This document shows, piece after piece, positions 35,172 to 43,084 of a stretch of 64,000 bases of DNA. The notes beneath the pieces are model-generated. The model saw only the letters and a list, made by a program, of their open reading frames with translations. It made no database searches and was not told the origin of the DNA. The stretch is taken from NCBI RefSeq assembly GCF_016124105.1, contig NZ_JADGMQ010000001.1, positions 550,707-614,706 on the forward strand. The letters are read 5' to 3'. A program made the position numbers and the translations under genes. The stretch comes from Aquamicrobium zhengzhouense. GTDB lineage: Bacteria; Pseudomonadota; Alphaproteobacteria; Rhizobiales; Rhizobiaceae. Each line of letters opens with the position of its first letter. The stretch's first letter is position 1.

Positions 35172-36751
35172 GCGCGCTGGCCGACATCCACCACCCTGCC
35201 CCATCGAACTCGGTAGCGTTGCGTGCCGAGGGGCTCGGCAAGGCGTATGGGCCCATTACCGTCCTGTCTGACGTTTCAATCGATATTGCTGCGGGTGAAG
35301 TCCACGCGATTATCGGCGAGAACGGAGCCGGAAAATCAACCTTGATGAAGCTCTTGTCGGGGCATGTGCTTCCAACCACTGGTCACATGTTCGTGGAAGG
35401 CCAACGCGTAGAGTTTGCTGATGCCGTGGAGGCTGAAAGCGCGGGCATCGTTCTGGTCCATCAGGAGATTCTTCTCGCGCCCGACCTCACGGTTGCGCAA
35501 AATCTGTACCTCGGCCGCGAAATCACGCGCGGCTGGATGGTCCACGACCAGACCATGAACCATCGCACCGCACAAATTCTTGCCCGCGTCGGTTCAGTCG
35601 CCCGCCCTGGTGACCGCGTCGGCGATCTTCCCCTCGCCCAACGCCAACTCGTGCAGATTGCCCGCGCTCTGCTCAACGAACATAAGGTCGTCATCCTCGA
35701 CGAGCCCACGGCAGTGCTGGCAAATGACGAAGTTGACGCGCTACTCGACATTGTTCGCAGTCTGCGCGGCCACGGCGTCGCTGTGCTTTATATTTCGCAT
35801 CGCCTCGAAGAGGTCGAAGCTCTCGCCGATCGCATCACCGTTCTACGCGACGGCCGGATGATCGGCACATGGCCAGCCGAAGATCTGTCACAACGCCAGA
35901 TGGCAGAGCTGATGGTCGGCCGTGAGTTGGACATGCTCTATCCGCACAAGCGTGAACCGGCGACGAAAGCTCCCTTGCTTGAAGTGATCGATCTGGCCGT
36001 CGAACACGGCACATGGACTGGTTCGTTTGCGGTTCGCCCGGGTGAGGTTCTCGGCATCGGCGGAATGATCGGATCTGGCCGGACAGAGCTGATTGAGGGG
36101 TTGATGGGACTTCGCCCGTCGACAGCCACAAAGGTGGCGGTTGATGGAAAGGAAATGGCGGAACGCTCTGTACGTTCGATGATGGAAGCCGGCCTCGTCT
36201 ATCTGACAGAGGACCGCAAGGGCAAAGGCCTGCTCCTCGACGAAGAGCTGGCGCCCAATCTCACGCTACAAGCACTCGACAGCGTCAATCCGGGCACCGT
36301 GCTGAACCGTCGGACGGAGACCAGCGCACTGCGGCATGCAGTCTCCGAGTACGACATACGCGTTCGTTCGCTCAGCCTTACCGCTGGCCAGTTGTCCGGC
36401 GGCAATCAACAAAAGCTCCTGCTTGCCAAGGTGATGATGACCGACCCGTCGGTCGTGATTATCGACGAGCCGACGCGCGGCATCGACATTGGCAACAAAA
36501 GCCAGATTTATGACTTCATCGACAAGATGGTGCGGGAGGGGAAGGCCTGCATCGTCATCTCGTCGGAAATGCAGGAGCTTGTCGGTCTCGCAGATCGAGT
36601 GCTCGTCATGCGCAATGGGAGGATCGTCGCGGAACTGACCGGCGACGAGATCAATGAAAAGACCGTCATCTATGCCGCCACATCCGGCAAGAGAGGGACG
36701 GCGGGGGAGGAAACACATGACAACAGCGACCGCACAAGTCGCGACCGCTGA
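35168..36751 (+). CDS. Sugar-type ABC transporter ATPase (RbsA-like, duplicated ABC domains)
   Basis: A 527-residue protein with two ABC domains as in RbsA/XylG/MglA. The first has Walker A GENGAGKST (about 48-56), a degenerate signature LPLAQRQLVQIA and Walker B VVILDEPTAVL. The second has the altered P-loop region GMIGSGRTELIEGL and a normal signature LSGGNQQKLLLAK (about 411-423). It would power import through the permease encoded next. Its start overlaps the GntR stop and its last 35 bp overlap the permease gene. Confidence 0.93.
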   Translation: MSALADIHHPAPSNSVALRAEGLGKAYGPITVLSDVSIDIAAGEVHAIIGENGAGKSTLMKLLSGHVLPTTGHMFVEGQRVEFADAVEAESAGIVLVHQEILLAPDLTVAQNLYLGREITRGWMVHDQTMNHRTAQILARVGSVARPGDRVGDLPLAQRQLVQIARALLNEHKVVILDEPTAVLANDEVDALLDIVRSLRGHGVAVLYISHRLEEVEALADRITVLRDGRMIGTWPAEDLSQRQMAELMVGRELDMLYPHKREPATKAPLLEVIDLAVEHGTWTGSFAVRPGEVLGIGGMIGSGRTELIEGLMGLRPSTATKVAVDGKEMAERSVRSMMEAGLVYLTEDRKGKGLLLDEELAPNLTLQALDSVNPGTVLNRRTETSALRHAVSEYDIRVRSLSLTAGQLSGGNQQKLLLAKVMMTDPSVVIIDEPTRGIDIGNKSQIYDFIDKMVREGKACIVISSEMQELVGLADRVLVMRNGRIVAELTGDEINEKTVIYAATSGKRGTAGEETHDNSDRTSRDR

Positions 36752-37712
36752 CGAAGGAAGCCGCATACGCTGGGCGGATTTCGCACCATTCATTGCGCTG
36801 GCGGTGATCGTTCTCCTCGGTGCGCTGATCAACTCGAACTTCACTTCCGGCGCAAACCTGATCAACGTTATCACGCGGTCGGCTTTCATCGCGATCATTG
36901 CTGTCGGGGCGACTTTCGTCATCTCTTCCGGCGGGCTGGACCTTTCTGTCGGTTCCATGATGGCCTTCGTGACCGGCATCATGATCATGACCATGAATGG
37001 ACTGGCACCAGCCTATGGCAGCTGGGCCATCGTCATGGGCGCAGGCGTTGCGCTCTGCGTTGGCGCTCTATGTGGCCTTTTCAACGGACTGATTATCACA
37101 GTCGGGCGAATAGAGCCCTTCATCGTGACGCTCGGCACGATGGGGATCTTTCGCGCCTTCATCACCTTCATGACGGATGGCGGATCTCTACCAATCGACC
37201 GAAGCCTGCGCGAAGCCTATCGCCCGGTCTATTTCGGCAACTTCCTCGGGATCCCCTACCCGGTGCTGATCACGCTCATGGTCGTCCTGCTGGGCGCATT
37301 CATTCTTTACCGGACGAAATACGGCAGACGCCTCGTATCGTCAGGATCGAACTCCGAGGTGGCCCGCTTTTCGGGTGTCAATGTCGGTGGTGTTCGAACA
37401 ATCGCTTACGTGATCCAGGGCCTCTGCGTTGCCGTGGCCGCAATCTGCTACGTGCCGCGCCTTGGCGCTGCAACACCCACAACCGGTCAGTTGTGGGAAC
37501 TTCAGGTCATCACAGCCGTGGTGATCGGCGGCACCCTGCTTAGAGGAGGCAAGGGCCGCATATGGGGCTCCGTGGCGGGGGCCCTCATACTCGAGGTCAT
37601 CGCGAACGTCATGGTCCTGTCGGACATGGTCTCCGAGTACCTCGTAGCTGCGGTGCAAGGCGCCATCATAATCATCGCAATGCTTGCGCACCGTTTCACC
37701 AAAAACCGCTGA
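36717..37712 (+). CDS. Sugar-type ABC transporter permease (RbsC-like)
   Basis: A 331-residue inner-membrane permease with about nine hydrophobic segments. It has the conserved GGLDLSVGSMMAF motif (about 77-89) and the EAA-like stretch SNSEVARFSGVNV (about 210-222) of the BPD_transp_2 family. ATG 36717 lies 7 nt after GGGGGAGG and inside the end of the ATPase gene. It forms a homodimer core for the importer in this operon. Confidence 0.92.
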   Translation: MTTATAQVATADEGSRIRWADFAPFIALAVIVLLGALINSNFTSGANLINVITRSAFIAIIAVGATFVISSGGLDLSVGSMMAFVTGIMIMTMNGLAPAYGSWAIVMGAGVALCVGALCGLFNGLIITVGRIEPFIVTLGTMGIFRAFITFMTDGGSLPIDRSLREAYRPVYFGNFLGIPYPVLITLMVVLLGAFILYRTKYGRRLVSSGSNSEVARFSGVNVGGVRTIAYVIQGLCVAVAAICYVPRLGAATPTTGQLWELQVITAVVIGGTLLRGGKGRIWGSVAGALILEVIANVMVLSDMVSEYLVAAVQGAIIIIAMLAHRFTKNR

Positions 37713-37748
37713 ACTACAGGCGGGAACACATCCATGGAGGAGAGTAAC

Positions 37749-38717
37749 ATGAAGTCGATCACCAAGAAGGCCCGACTTTTCGCATCGGCGCTTGCCCTGG
37801 GCGTCGCGCTACCTGCGGGCGCTGCCCTGGCGCAGGACCGCGATGTCACCATCGTCGTGTCGATCCCGGCAGCAACCCACGGCTGGACCGGCGGCGTCGT
37901 CTATCACGCCGAACAGGCAGAAAAGGAAATCGAGGCTGCATTTCCAAATATCGATGTAGTCGTATCCACCGCATCATCTGCTACCGCGCAGGTTTCCGCA
38001 CTGGAAGACCTGTCGGCAACGCGTGAACTAGACGCCCTCGTCATCCTTCCGTTCACCTCCGAAGAGCTGACCGGCCCGGTTGAACAGGTGAAGGCGAAAG
38101 GCACCTTCATCTCGGTCGTGGACCGCGGCCTGACCGATCCGTCGATCCAGGATCTCTACGTTGCCGGCGACAACATTGCCGTTGGTGCCAACACCGCCCG
38201 CTGGCTTGCCGACAAGCTCGGCAATGAAGGCGAGATCGTTGTTCTTCGCGGCATCCCGACGGTGATCGACGACGAGCGCATTAAAGGCTTCTCGGACGTG
38301 ATGGCTGAGACAAACATCAAGATCCTCGACATCCAGTACGCCAACTGGAACCAGGACGAAGCCTTCACCCTGATGCAGGACTACCTTGCCAAGTATCCAA
38401 AGATCGATGCGGTCTGGGCCAACGACGACGACATGTTGCTGGGCGTGATCGAGGCTGTCGACCAGGCTGGCCGAAAGGACATCAAGTACGCGCTTGGTGG
38501 CAACGGCATGAAGCAGGTCATTGAAATGGTGAAGGAAGAGAACGAGCGCACCCCGATCTCTACCCCATACCCACCGTCAATGATCAAATCCGCGATCTAC
38601 ATGACCGCTGGGCAGTTTGCCGGACAGGCGCCGATGCGTGGATCGTTCCTGCTCGATGCTCCGCTGATCACCCCGCAGAACGCGGACCAGTTCTACTTCC
38701 CCGATTCGCCATTTTAA
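37749..38717 (+). CDS. Sugar-type ABC transporter substrate-binding protein
   Basis: A 322-residue periplasmic-binding-protein type 1 (RbsB-like) with a Sec signal ending near AALAQ. The mature chain shows the ligand-site pattern AATHGWTGG and the hinge region GIPTVIDDERIKGF. Such proteins usually bind sugars, polyols or other small hydroxylated molecules. ATG 37749 has GGAGGAG about 8 nt upstream. The following intergenic hairpin fits high expression of this subunit. Confidence 0.9.
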   Translation: MKSITKKARLFASALALGVALPAGAALAQDRDVTIVVSIPAATHGWTGGVVYHAEQAEKEIEAAFPNIDVVVSTASSATAQVSALEDLSATRELDALVILPFTSEELTGPVEQVKAKGTFISVVDRGLTDPSIQDLYVAGDNIAVGANTARWLADKLGNEGEIVVLRGIPTVIDDERIKGFSDVMAETNIKILDIQYANWNQDEAFTLMQDYLAKYPKIDAVWANDDDMLLGVIEAVDQAGRKDIKYALGGNGMKQVIEMVKEENERTPISTPYPPSMIKSAIYMTAGQFAGQAPMRGSFLLDAPLITPQNADQFYFPDSPF

Positions 38718-38726
38718 TCCAGCGCA

Positions 38727-38751
38727 TGACGCCCGCTTCTGGCGGGCGTCA
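38727..38751 (+). repeat. Intercistronic hairpin after the binding-protein gene
   Basis: TGACGCCCGC (38727-38736) and GCGGGCGTCA (38742-38751) form a 10-bp stem with a 5-nt loop, 9 bp after the binding-protein stop. It lacks a T-run and probably stabilises the upstream message. Confidence 0.65.
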
Positions 38752-38779
38752 CCCAGGCAATCATTTTGAGGAGACCGTC

Positions 38780-39367
38780 ATGAGCGGCAAGAAGATCCTG
38801 ATGCTCACCGGTGAGTTCACTGAGGAATATGAAATTTTTGTCTTCCAGCAGGGCATGGAGGCTGTCGGCCATACAGTCCATGTCGTCTGTCCGGACAAGA
38901 ACGCCGGCGACCGGATCAAGACGTCGCTGCACGACTTTGAAGGCGACCAGACCTACACCGAAAAGCTCGGTCACTATGCCGACATCAATAAGACCTTCTC
39001 GGAAATCCGCGTGGAAGAATACGATGCGGTGTATTGTGCCGGTGGTCGTGGTCCTGAATACATACGTACCGACAAGCGGATCCAGGACATCGTGCGCTAT
39101 TTCCACGAATCCGGAAAGCCGATCTTCACCATTTGCCACGGCGTCCAGATCCTGATGGCGGTTCCAGGCGTGCTGAAGGGCCGCAAGGTTGCCGGCCTCG
39201 GCGCGTGCGAGCCGGAAGTCACCGCGGTGGGCGGCATCTACATCGACGTCAAGCCCACCGAGGCTTATGTCGACGGCAACATGGTGTCCGCCAAGGGTTG
39301 GACGGGCCTTGCCGCATTCATGCGCGAGTGCCTCAACGTGCTCGGCACAAAGATCACTCACAGCTAA
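38780..39367 (+). CDS. DJ-1/PfpI family protein
   Basis: A 195-residue DJ-1/PfpI protein. The nucleophile elbow FTICHG (about 116-121) provides the conserved Cys. Nearby acidic positions are in EEYEIFV and GGRGPEY. Members act as glyoxalase III, deglycase, amidase or hydratase-like enzymes on small carbonyls. ATG 38780 has GAGGAG about 8 nt upstream. Its place at the end of an import operon paired with alcohol and aldehyde dehydrogenases suggests it modifies the imported compound or detoxifies a carbonyl intermediate; this is inferred. Confidence 0.85.
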   Translation: MSGKKILMLTGEFTEEYEIFVFQQGMEAVGHTVHVVCPDKNAGDRIKTSLHDFEGDQTYTEKLGHYADINKTFSEIRVEEYDAVYCAGGRGPEYIRTDKRIQDIVRYFHESGKPIFTICHGVQILMAVPGVLKGRKVAGLGACEPEVTAVGGIYIDVKPTEAYVDGNMVSAKGWTGLAAFMRECLNVLGTKITHS

Positions 39368-39375
39368 GTCGTCAT

Positions 39376-39398
39376 GCCGGGAGGCACTGCTTCCCGGC
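39376..39398 (+). terminator. Hairpin after the DJ-1/PfpI gene
   Basis: GCCGGGA (39376-39382) and TCCCGGC (39392-39398), followed by GCATTCTTT, lie 9 bp after the stop and probably end the importer operon. Confidence 0.6.
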
Positions 39399-39512
39399 GC
39401 ATTCTTTGCCAGCCCAAGAAATAACGGCAGCTTTTTCTCTGCTCAGTGCGGTCGATACGGCCCGCGTGCCCTACGTTTGCTCAAGCGGAGGGCGACGACA
39501 CAGGAGCAGGTT

Positions 39513-40085
39513 ATGACCGCGCACAAAGTTGGATATTTCGTCGGGAGTCTCGCGTCTCAGTCGATCAACCGCAAGCTCGCGAAAGCCCTGACGCTACTCG
39601 CGCCCTCGCAACTGGAAATGTCGGAGATCCCGTTCAAGAATTTGCCGCTGTACAGCTATGATTATGACGACGATTTCCCGCCTGTAGCACGCGAGTTCAA
39701 GCAGGCAATTGATGCTGTCGACGCGCTGCTGTTTGTAACCCCGGAGTACAATCGCTCAATTCCCGGCGGGCTGAAAAATGCCATCGACTGGGCAAGCCGT
39801 CCCTACGGACAGAACTCCTTCACGCGCAAGCCGTCCGCCATCATCGGGACATCACCTGGCGCTATCGGCACGGCGATCGCACAGCAGAATCTGCGCAGCG
39901 TGCTGGCCTTCTGCAACTCCCCACAAATGAACGCGATCGAGGCGTACATCCAGTTTACGCCAAACCTGATCACCGACGCCGGCGAAGTGACCAACAAGGG
40001 CACCGAAGACTTCCTCAGAGGTTTCATCGGAGAGTTTGCTACGTTTATTACCCGCGTACGTGCGGCTCTTCCGCGCGACGAATGA
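39513..40085 (+). CDS. NADPH-dependent FMN reductase / quinone reductase family protein
   Basis: A 190-residue flavodoxin-like reductase. The FMN phosphate loop GSLASQSINRKLA lies at about 10-22, and the isoalloxazine region TPEYNRSIPGGLKNAIDWAS at about 76-95 is the hallmark of the NADPH_FMN_red family (ChrR/YieF/AzoR-like). It reduces flavin, quinones, azo compounds or chromate in different members. ATG 39513 is 6-7 nt after CAGGAG. It is probably transcribed from its own promoter after the operon terminator. Confidence 0.88.
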   Translation: MTAHKVGYFVGSLASQSINRKLAKALTLLAPSQLEMSEIPFKNLPLYSYDYDDDFPPVAREFKQAIDAVDALLFVTPEYNRSIPGGLKNAIDWASRPYGQNSFTRKPSAIIGTSPGAIGTAIAQQNLRSVLAFCNSPQMNAIEAYIQFTPNLITDAGEVTNKGTEDFLRGFIGEFATFITRVRAALPRDE

Positions 40086-40132
40086 AATGCCTTTCTCTAG
40101 TGGCAAGTATCCCCGCAAGTTTTCCAGCTTTT

Positions 40133-40159
40133 GGAACCAATGAGTAGTTTTTGCATTGT
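40133..40159 (+). promoter_or_regulatory. EcfG/RpoE2-like promoter before a small membrane gene
   Basis: GGAAC at 40133-40137 is followed after 18 nt by TTGTT (GGAAC-N18-TT), matching the alphaproteobacterial general-stress consensus; the CGTT form has one mismatch (CATT). The small gene starts 33 bp downstream. Confidence 0.55.
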
Positions 40160-40189
40160 TTGGTTGGTGACAACAATGAGGAAACGCAC

Positions 40190-40273
40190 ATGCTACGTGG
40201 CGGGCTGTTATGGCTGATCGGTATTCCGATCCCGGTAATCATTGTCCTCTGGCTTCTCGGATTCCTATCGTAG
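40190..40273 (+). CDS. 27-residue predicted single-span membrane peptide
   Basis: The frame encodes MLRGGLLWLIGIPIPVIIVLWLLGFLS, here described by its parts: a short basic start, one hydrophobic helix from about residue 6 to 25 with an internal IPIP kink, then stop. GAGG lies about 8 nt before the ATG, an EcfG-like promoter lies upstream, and a strong terminator follows 19 bp after the stop, so all parts of a transcription unit are present. Tiny proteins of this style occur in Rhizobiales and are often stress-induced. Function is unknown. Confidence 0.7.
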   Translation: MLRGGLLWLIGIPIPVIIVLWLLGFLS

Positions 40274-40291
40274 GGAACTAGCGGCCAACAA

Positions 40292-40325
40292 GACCCACCC
40301 CTCCGCTGAAGGGGTGGGTCTATTT
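40292..40325 (+). terminator. Strong intrinsic terminator after the small membrane gene
   Basis: GACCCACCCCT (40292-40302) and AGGGGTGGGTC (40310-40320) form an 11-bp stem with a 7-nt loop, followed by TATTTG. It separates the small gene from the convergent kinase gene. Confidence 0.85.
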
Positions 40326-40356
40326 GCACAGCCCGCGCTAGGCCCTTTGACCGGCG

Positions 40357-41385
40357 CTAGGCCTTCGAATTGATAACGTGCTTCGCCGGCCCCCTTAGTC
40401 GCCAAGCGATACGGGACGCAGTAGACTCAAAGGTAGCGGTGGCGCTCAGCGCCTGAGGTGTGACCCGCTTCAAGATTACCGTGCCGAACCCCTGCCCTCG
40501 CCCAGCTTCTACAATCCCCTCCAGGAATGGCTCCGCAAACGTTTCAATCCACTCCAGGTGGAATTGATCAAACCCCTCATGATCCGTCGCAATACCCCAC
40601 TGAACGACGATGCTTCCAGCACCTGATGCGAGCACCCCGTGTTTGGCGGAGTTGGTGGCAAGTTCATGGAACGCCATCGCCAGATGCTGGACCGCATTGG
40701 GGGATATCGTGACAACAGGACCGTTAACGAAGATCCGGTCCTCATTGGGAAATGCCCGGAGCTGATCTGCAGCAAGTTTGGCGAGTCCCGCACCGACCCA
40801 GTCGCCGAGGACCAGGAGATCGTGAGCGTTTGAGAGCGACATGATGCGCTCTCGCAAGCTCGCCTCATAATCTGCAGGACTTCCACAGCGCCGGGCAGTC
40901 TCTCTGATTATCGAAAGGATAACGGCATACTGATTCTTAACGCGATGGTTCACCTCGCGCAGCAGAAGCCTTATCTGACGTTCAGATTCCTTCGCCTGAG
41001 AGATGTCCCGCGCGATCTTCGATGCACCAACGATCTCACCGTGGCGATTCCGGATCGGAGATACCGTAAGCGAAACCGGAACCAGTTTGCCGTCCTTTCG
41101 GACCCGCACCGTTTCGAAGGTCTCGACCCGCTCACCAGCCTTGATACGACTGATGATGGATACCTCTTCTCCTCTGCGGCTTTCCGGAATCAGCATCAGG
41201 ATTGACTTGCCGATAGCTTCTTCGGCGCAGTAGCCGAACAGGCGCTCTGCCGCCGCATTCCAGCTGACGATAACGCTGTTCAAATCCTTGCTGATGATAG
41301 CATCAAAGGAACAGTCGACTATTGCGGCGAGCCGGGCATCGGAGATGCCATCGCTGTCCGCGCGCTGAATGATGTCGCTGCTCAT
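40357..41385 (-). CDS. PAS-domain HWE/HisKA_2-type sensor histidine kinase
   Basis: A 342-residue soluble kinase. Residues about 16-130 form one PAS domain. The phospho-acceptor His147 lies in LLREVNHRVKN, and the N-box is AFHELATNSAKHG (about 238-250). An LEWIE segment near 277 supplies the Trp-x-Glu feature of HWE kinases. There is no membrane segment and no receiver domain. HWE kinases commonly feed the alphaproteobacterial general stress response through PhyR, and an EcfG-like promoter directly upstream fits such a loop. No response regulator gene is adjacent. Confidence 0.9.
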   Translation of the reverse strand: MSSDIIQRADSDGISDARLAAIVDCSFDAIISKDLNSVIVSWNAAAERLFGYCAEEAIGKSILMLIPESRRGEEVSIISRIKAGERVETFETVRVRKDGKLVPVSLTVSPIRNRHGEIVGASKIARDISQAKESERQIRLLLREVNHRVKNQYAVILSIIRETARRCGSPADYEASLRERIMSLSNAHDLLVLGDWVGAGLAKLAADQLRAFPNEDRIFVNGPVVTISPNAVQHLAMAFHELATNSAKHGVLASGAGSIVVQWGIATDHEGFDQFHLEWIETFAEPFLEGIVEAGRGQGFGTVILKRVTPQALSATATFESTASRIAWRLRGPAKHVINSKA

Positions 41386-41406
41386 GGAATACCTTTTGAC
41401 GGTGCT

Positions 41407-41432
41407 AAACGGCGTCCTCGGTAAAGTGTTCC
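41407..41432 (-). promoter_or_regulatory. EcfG-type promoter before the HWE kinase
   Basis: On the minus strand GGAAC (41432-41428), 16 nt, then CGTTT (41411-41407) matches the GGAAC-N16/17-CGTT consensus exactly. The kinase ATG at 41385 is 22 bp downstream and preceded by AAAGG. Confidence 0.75.
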
Positions 41433-41451
41433 AAAGAAAGTTCTGACAGGT

Positions 41452-41511
41452 GACCCCGACGCGTTAGCGACGGGGTCTGTTGCCTGAGTTGCCTCCCGCC
41501 CCAAGGAGGCA
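41452..41511. repeat. Two hairpins in the gap between kinase and macA-like gene
   Basis: GACCCCG/CGGGGTC (41452-41477) and TGCCTCC/GGAGGCA (41490-41511) are consecutive inverted repeats in a 315-bp divergent intergenic region. Neither has a T-run. No gene is seen in the gap, which must contain the macA-like promoter. Confidence 0.5.
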
Positions 41512-41701
41512 GGATGCAGCACTTAAATGGTCGAAGGCCAATCTGGTTGCGTTAACCCTGCGTCATCTTCATCATCTTCTTCATCTCACCCGACCCGCTC
41601 GACGCGCCCCATCCCGAAGATGGCCAAACTTTAATTTGAAATCCTGACCTTATTCCCCAATTTGTCAGCCAAGGGATTTCTACTGAGGATTGTTTTCTAA
41701 G

Positions 41702-43084
41702 ATGGACCAGATCGTCGAGCGTGCGGCCGGCACACCGGGGAACGACACAGAGTCGATCGAGAAGGTTCTCGAACTCGGTAAAAGTGGACGCAGGACAAAT
41801 GGCCGCCGTCGCTTTGGCCCTATCGCACTGGTGGCACTGGCTGCTGGCGCGGTGTGGTGGCTATTTGGCGGGAGCGAGCCAGAGCCGTCCGTCTCCTATC
41901 GGACTGTAGAGGTTCAGCGAGGCCCCATCACGGTAGAAGTGTCAGCCACTGGTACCCTGCAGCCTCTGACGCAGGTGGAAGTTTCCAGCGAACTGTCGGG
42001 TGTTGTGCGATCCGTTGCCGTCGAAGAGAACCAACTTGTGGCGAAAGGCGACGTCCTCGCCGAGCTCGACACCATGCGCATCATTGCTCAGATTGAACGG
42101 GCGCAAGGCAATGTCGCTGCTGCAAAGGCGCGCGTGCTTGATGCGCAGGTGACAGAACGCGAGACTGAACAAGCTCTTACACGCGCCCGTCAGCTGAACA
42201 ATCGGGGCATGGCCACGGAGCAGGCTCTCGACACTGCGATCGCCGCAAGGGATCGCGCAGCAAGCGCCGTTGCCATCGCCGAAGCAAATCTGGCGGTGTC
42301 GGAGGCCGACCTGAAGCTTCAGGAAGCTGATCTGGCCAAGAGTACCATCTACGCCCCCATTGACGGCACGGTCCTGAGCCGAGCGGTGAACCCTGGCCAG
42401 ACCGTAGCATCGTCAATGCAAGCGCCCGTGCTCTTCATTATCGCCGAAAACCTTGAAACGATGGAACTTAAGGCTGCTGTCGATGAAGCGGATATCGGCA
42501 CCGTCTTGCCGGACCAGAAGGCACGCTTCACCGTCGATGCGTTTCCTGATCGCCGCTTCGATGCGACCATTCGGGACGTCTCCTACGCGTCAACGGTCAC
42601 AGAGGGGGTCGTGACATATCAGGCCCGTCTGAACGTCAACAATTCGGAGCTGCTGCTTCGACCGGGCATGACGGCCTCGGTGGAAATCGTTACGCGCGAA
42701 GACGACGATGTCTTGCTGGTTCCTGCATCTGCTTTCAGGTTCAGCCCCCCACAGACGACACAAAACGGCGGATGGTCGTTGCAGCAATTGTTCATGCCGG
42801 CTCGACCCACGATGCGGCAGCGTCCTGCGCGTAGTTCCTCAGCCAGCGAAGGCCGCCCGCTCTACGTCCTGCGGAACGGCCAACCTGAACAGGTGCGGAT
42901 CGTAACCGGCGCCAGCACCGGCGACAAGGTGGAAATCCTTTCCGGTCTGGAGGAAGGCGACCAGATTATCATCGGAATCGGCGCGGTACCGGCAAACGTT
43001 CAACGACCCGGCCGAGGCACTGCCGAGCCCTCTGGCGCCCGGCCAGCGCGCACCGGTGCGAACGAAACTGGTCGCGCACAATGA
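41702..43084 (+). CDS. Efflux transporter periplasmic adaptor subunit (MacA-like)
   Basis: A 460-residue membrane-fusion protein. A cytoplasmic N-terminus of about 37 residues precedes one membrane helix (about 40-57). Biotinyl-lipoyl halves lie near VEVSSELSGVVRSVAVEENQ and around STIYAPIDGTVLSR (about 210-223), separated by an alpha-helical hairpin, followed by a beta-barrel and a Pro/Arg-rich tail. ATG 41702 with GAGGA upstream is preferred over a TTG at 41690. It overlaps the next gene by 4 bp, forming a MacA-ATPase-permease operon. The exported substrate (peptide, macrolide or lipid) is unknown. Confidence 0.9.
   Translation: MDQIVERAAGTPGNDTESIEKVLELGKSGRRTNGRRRFGPIALVALAAGAVWWLFGGSEPEPSVSYRTVEVQRGPITVEVSATGTLQPLTQVEVSSELSGVVRSVAVEENQLVAKGDVLAELDTMRIIAQIERAQGNVAAAKARVLDAQVTERETEQALTRARQLNNRGMATEQALDTAIAARDRAASAVAIAEANLAVSEADLKLQEADLAKSTIYAPIDGTVLSRAVNPGQTVASSMQAPVLFIIAENLETMELKAAVDEADIGTVLPDQKARFTVDAFPDRRFDATIRDVSYASTVTEGVVTYQARLNVNNSELLLRPGMTASVEIVTREDDDVLLVPASAFRFSPPQTTQNGGWSLQQLFMPARPTMRQRPARSSSASEGRPLYVLRNGQPEQVRIVTGASTGDKVEILSGLEEGDQIIIGIGAVPANVQRPGRGTAEPSGARPARTGANETGRAQ

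Noticed and set aside
41552-41584. 10-residue frame MKKMMKMTQG upstream of the HWE kinase (minus strand)
   Set aside because: It arises from a short ATC/TTC triplet-rich tract; too short and without conserved context to call a gene.
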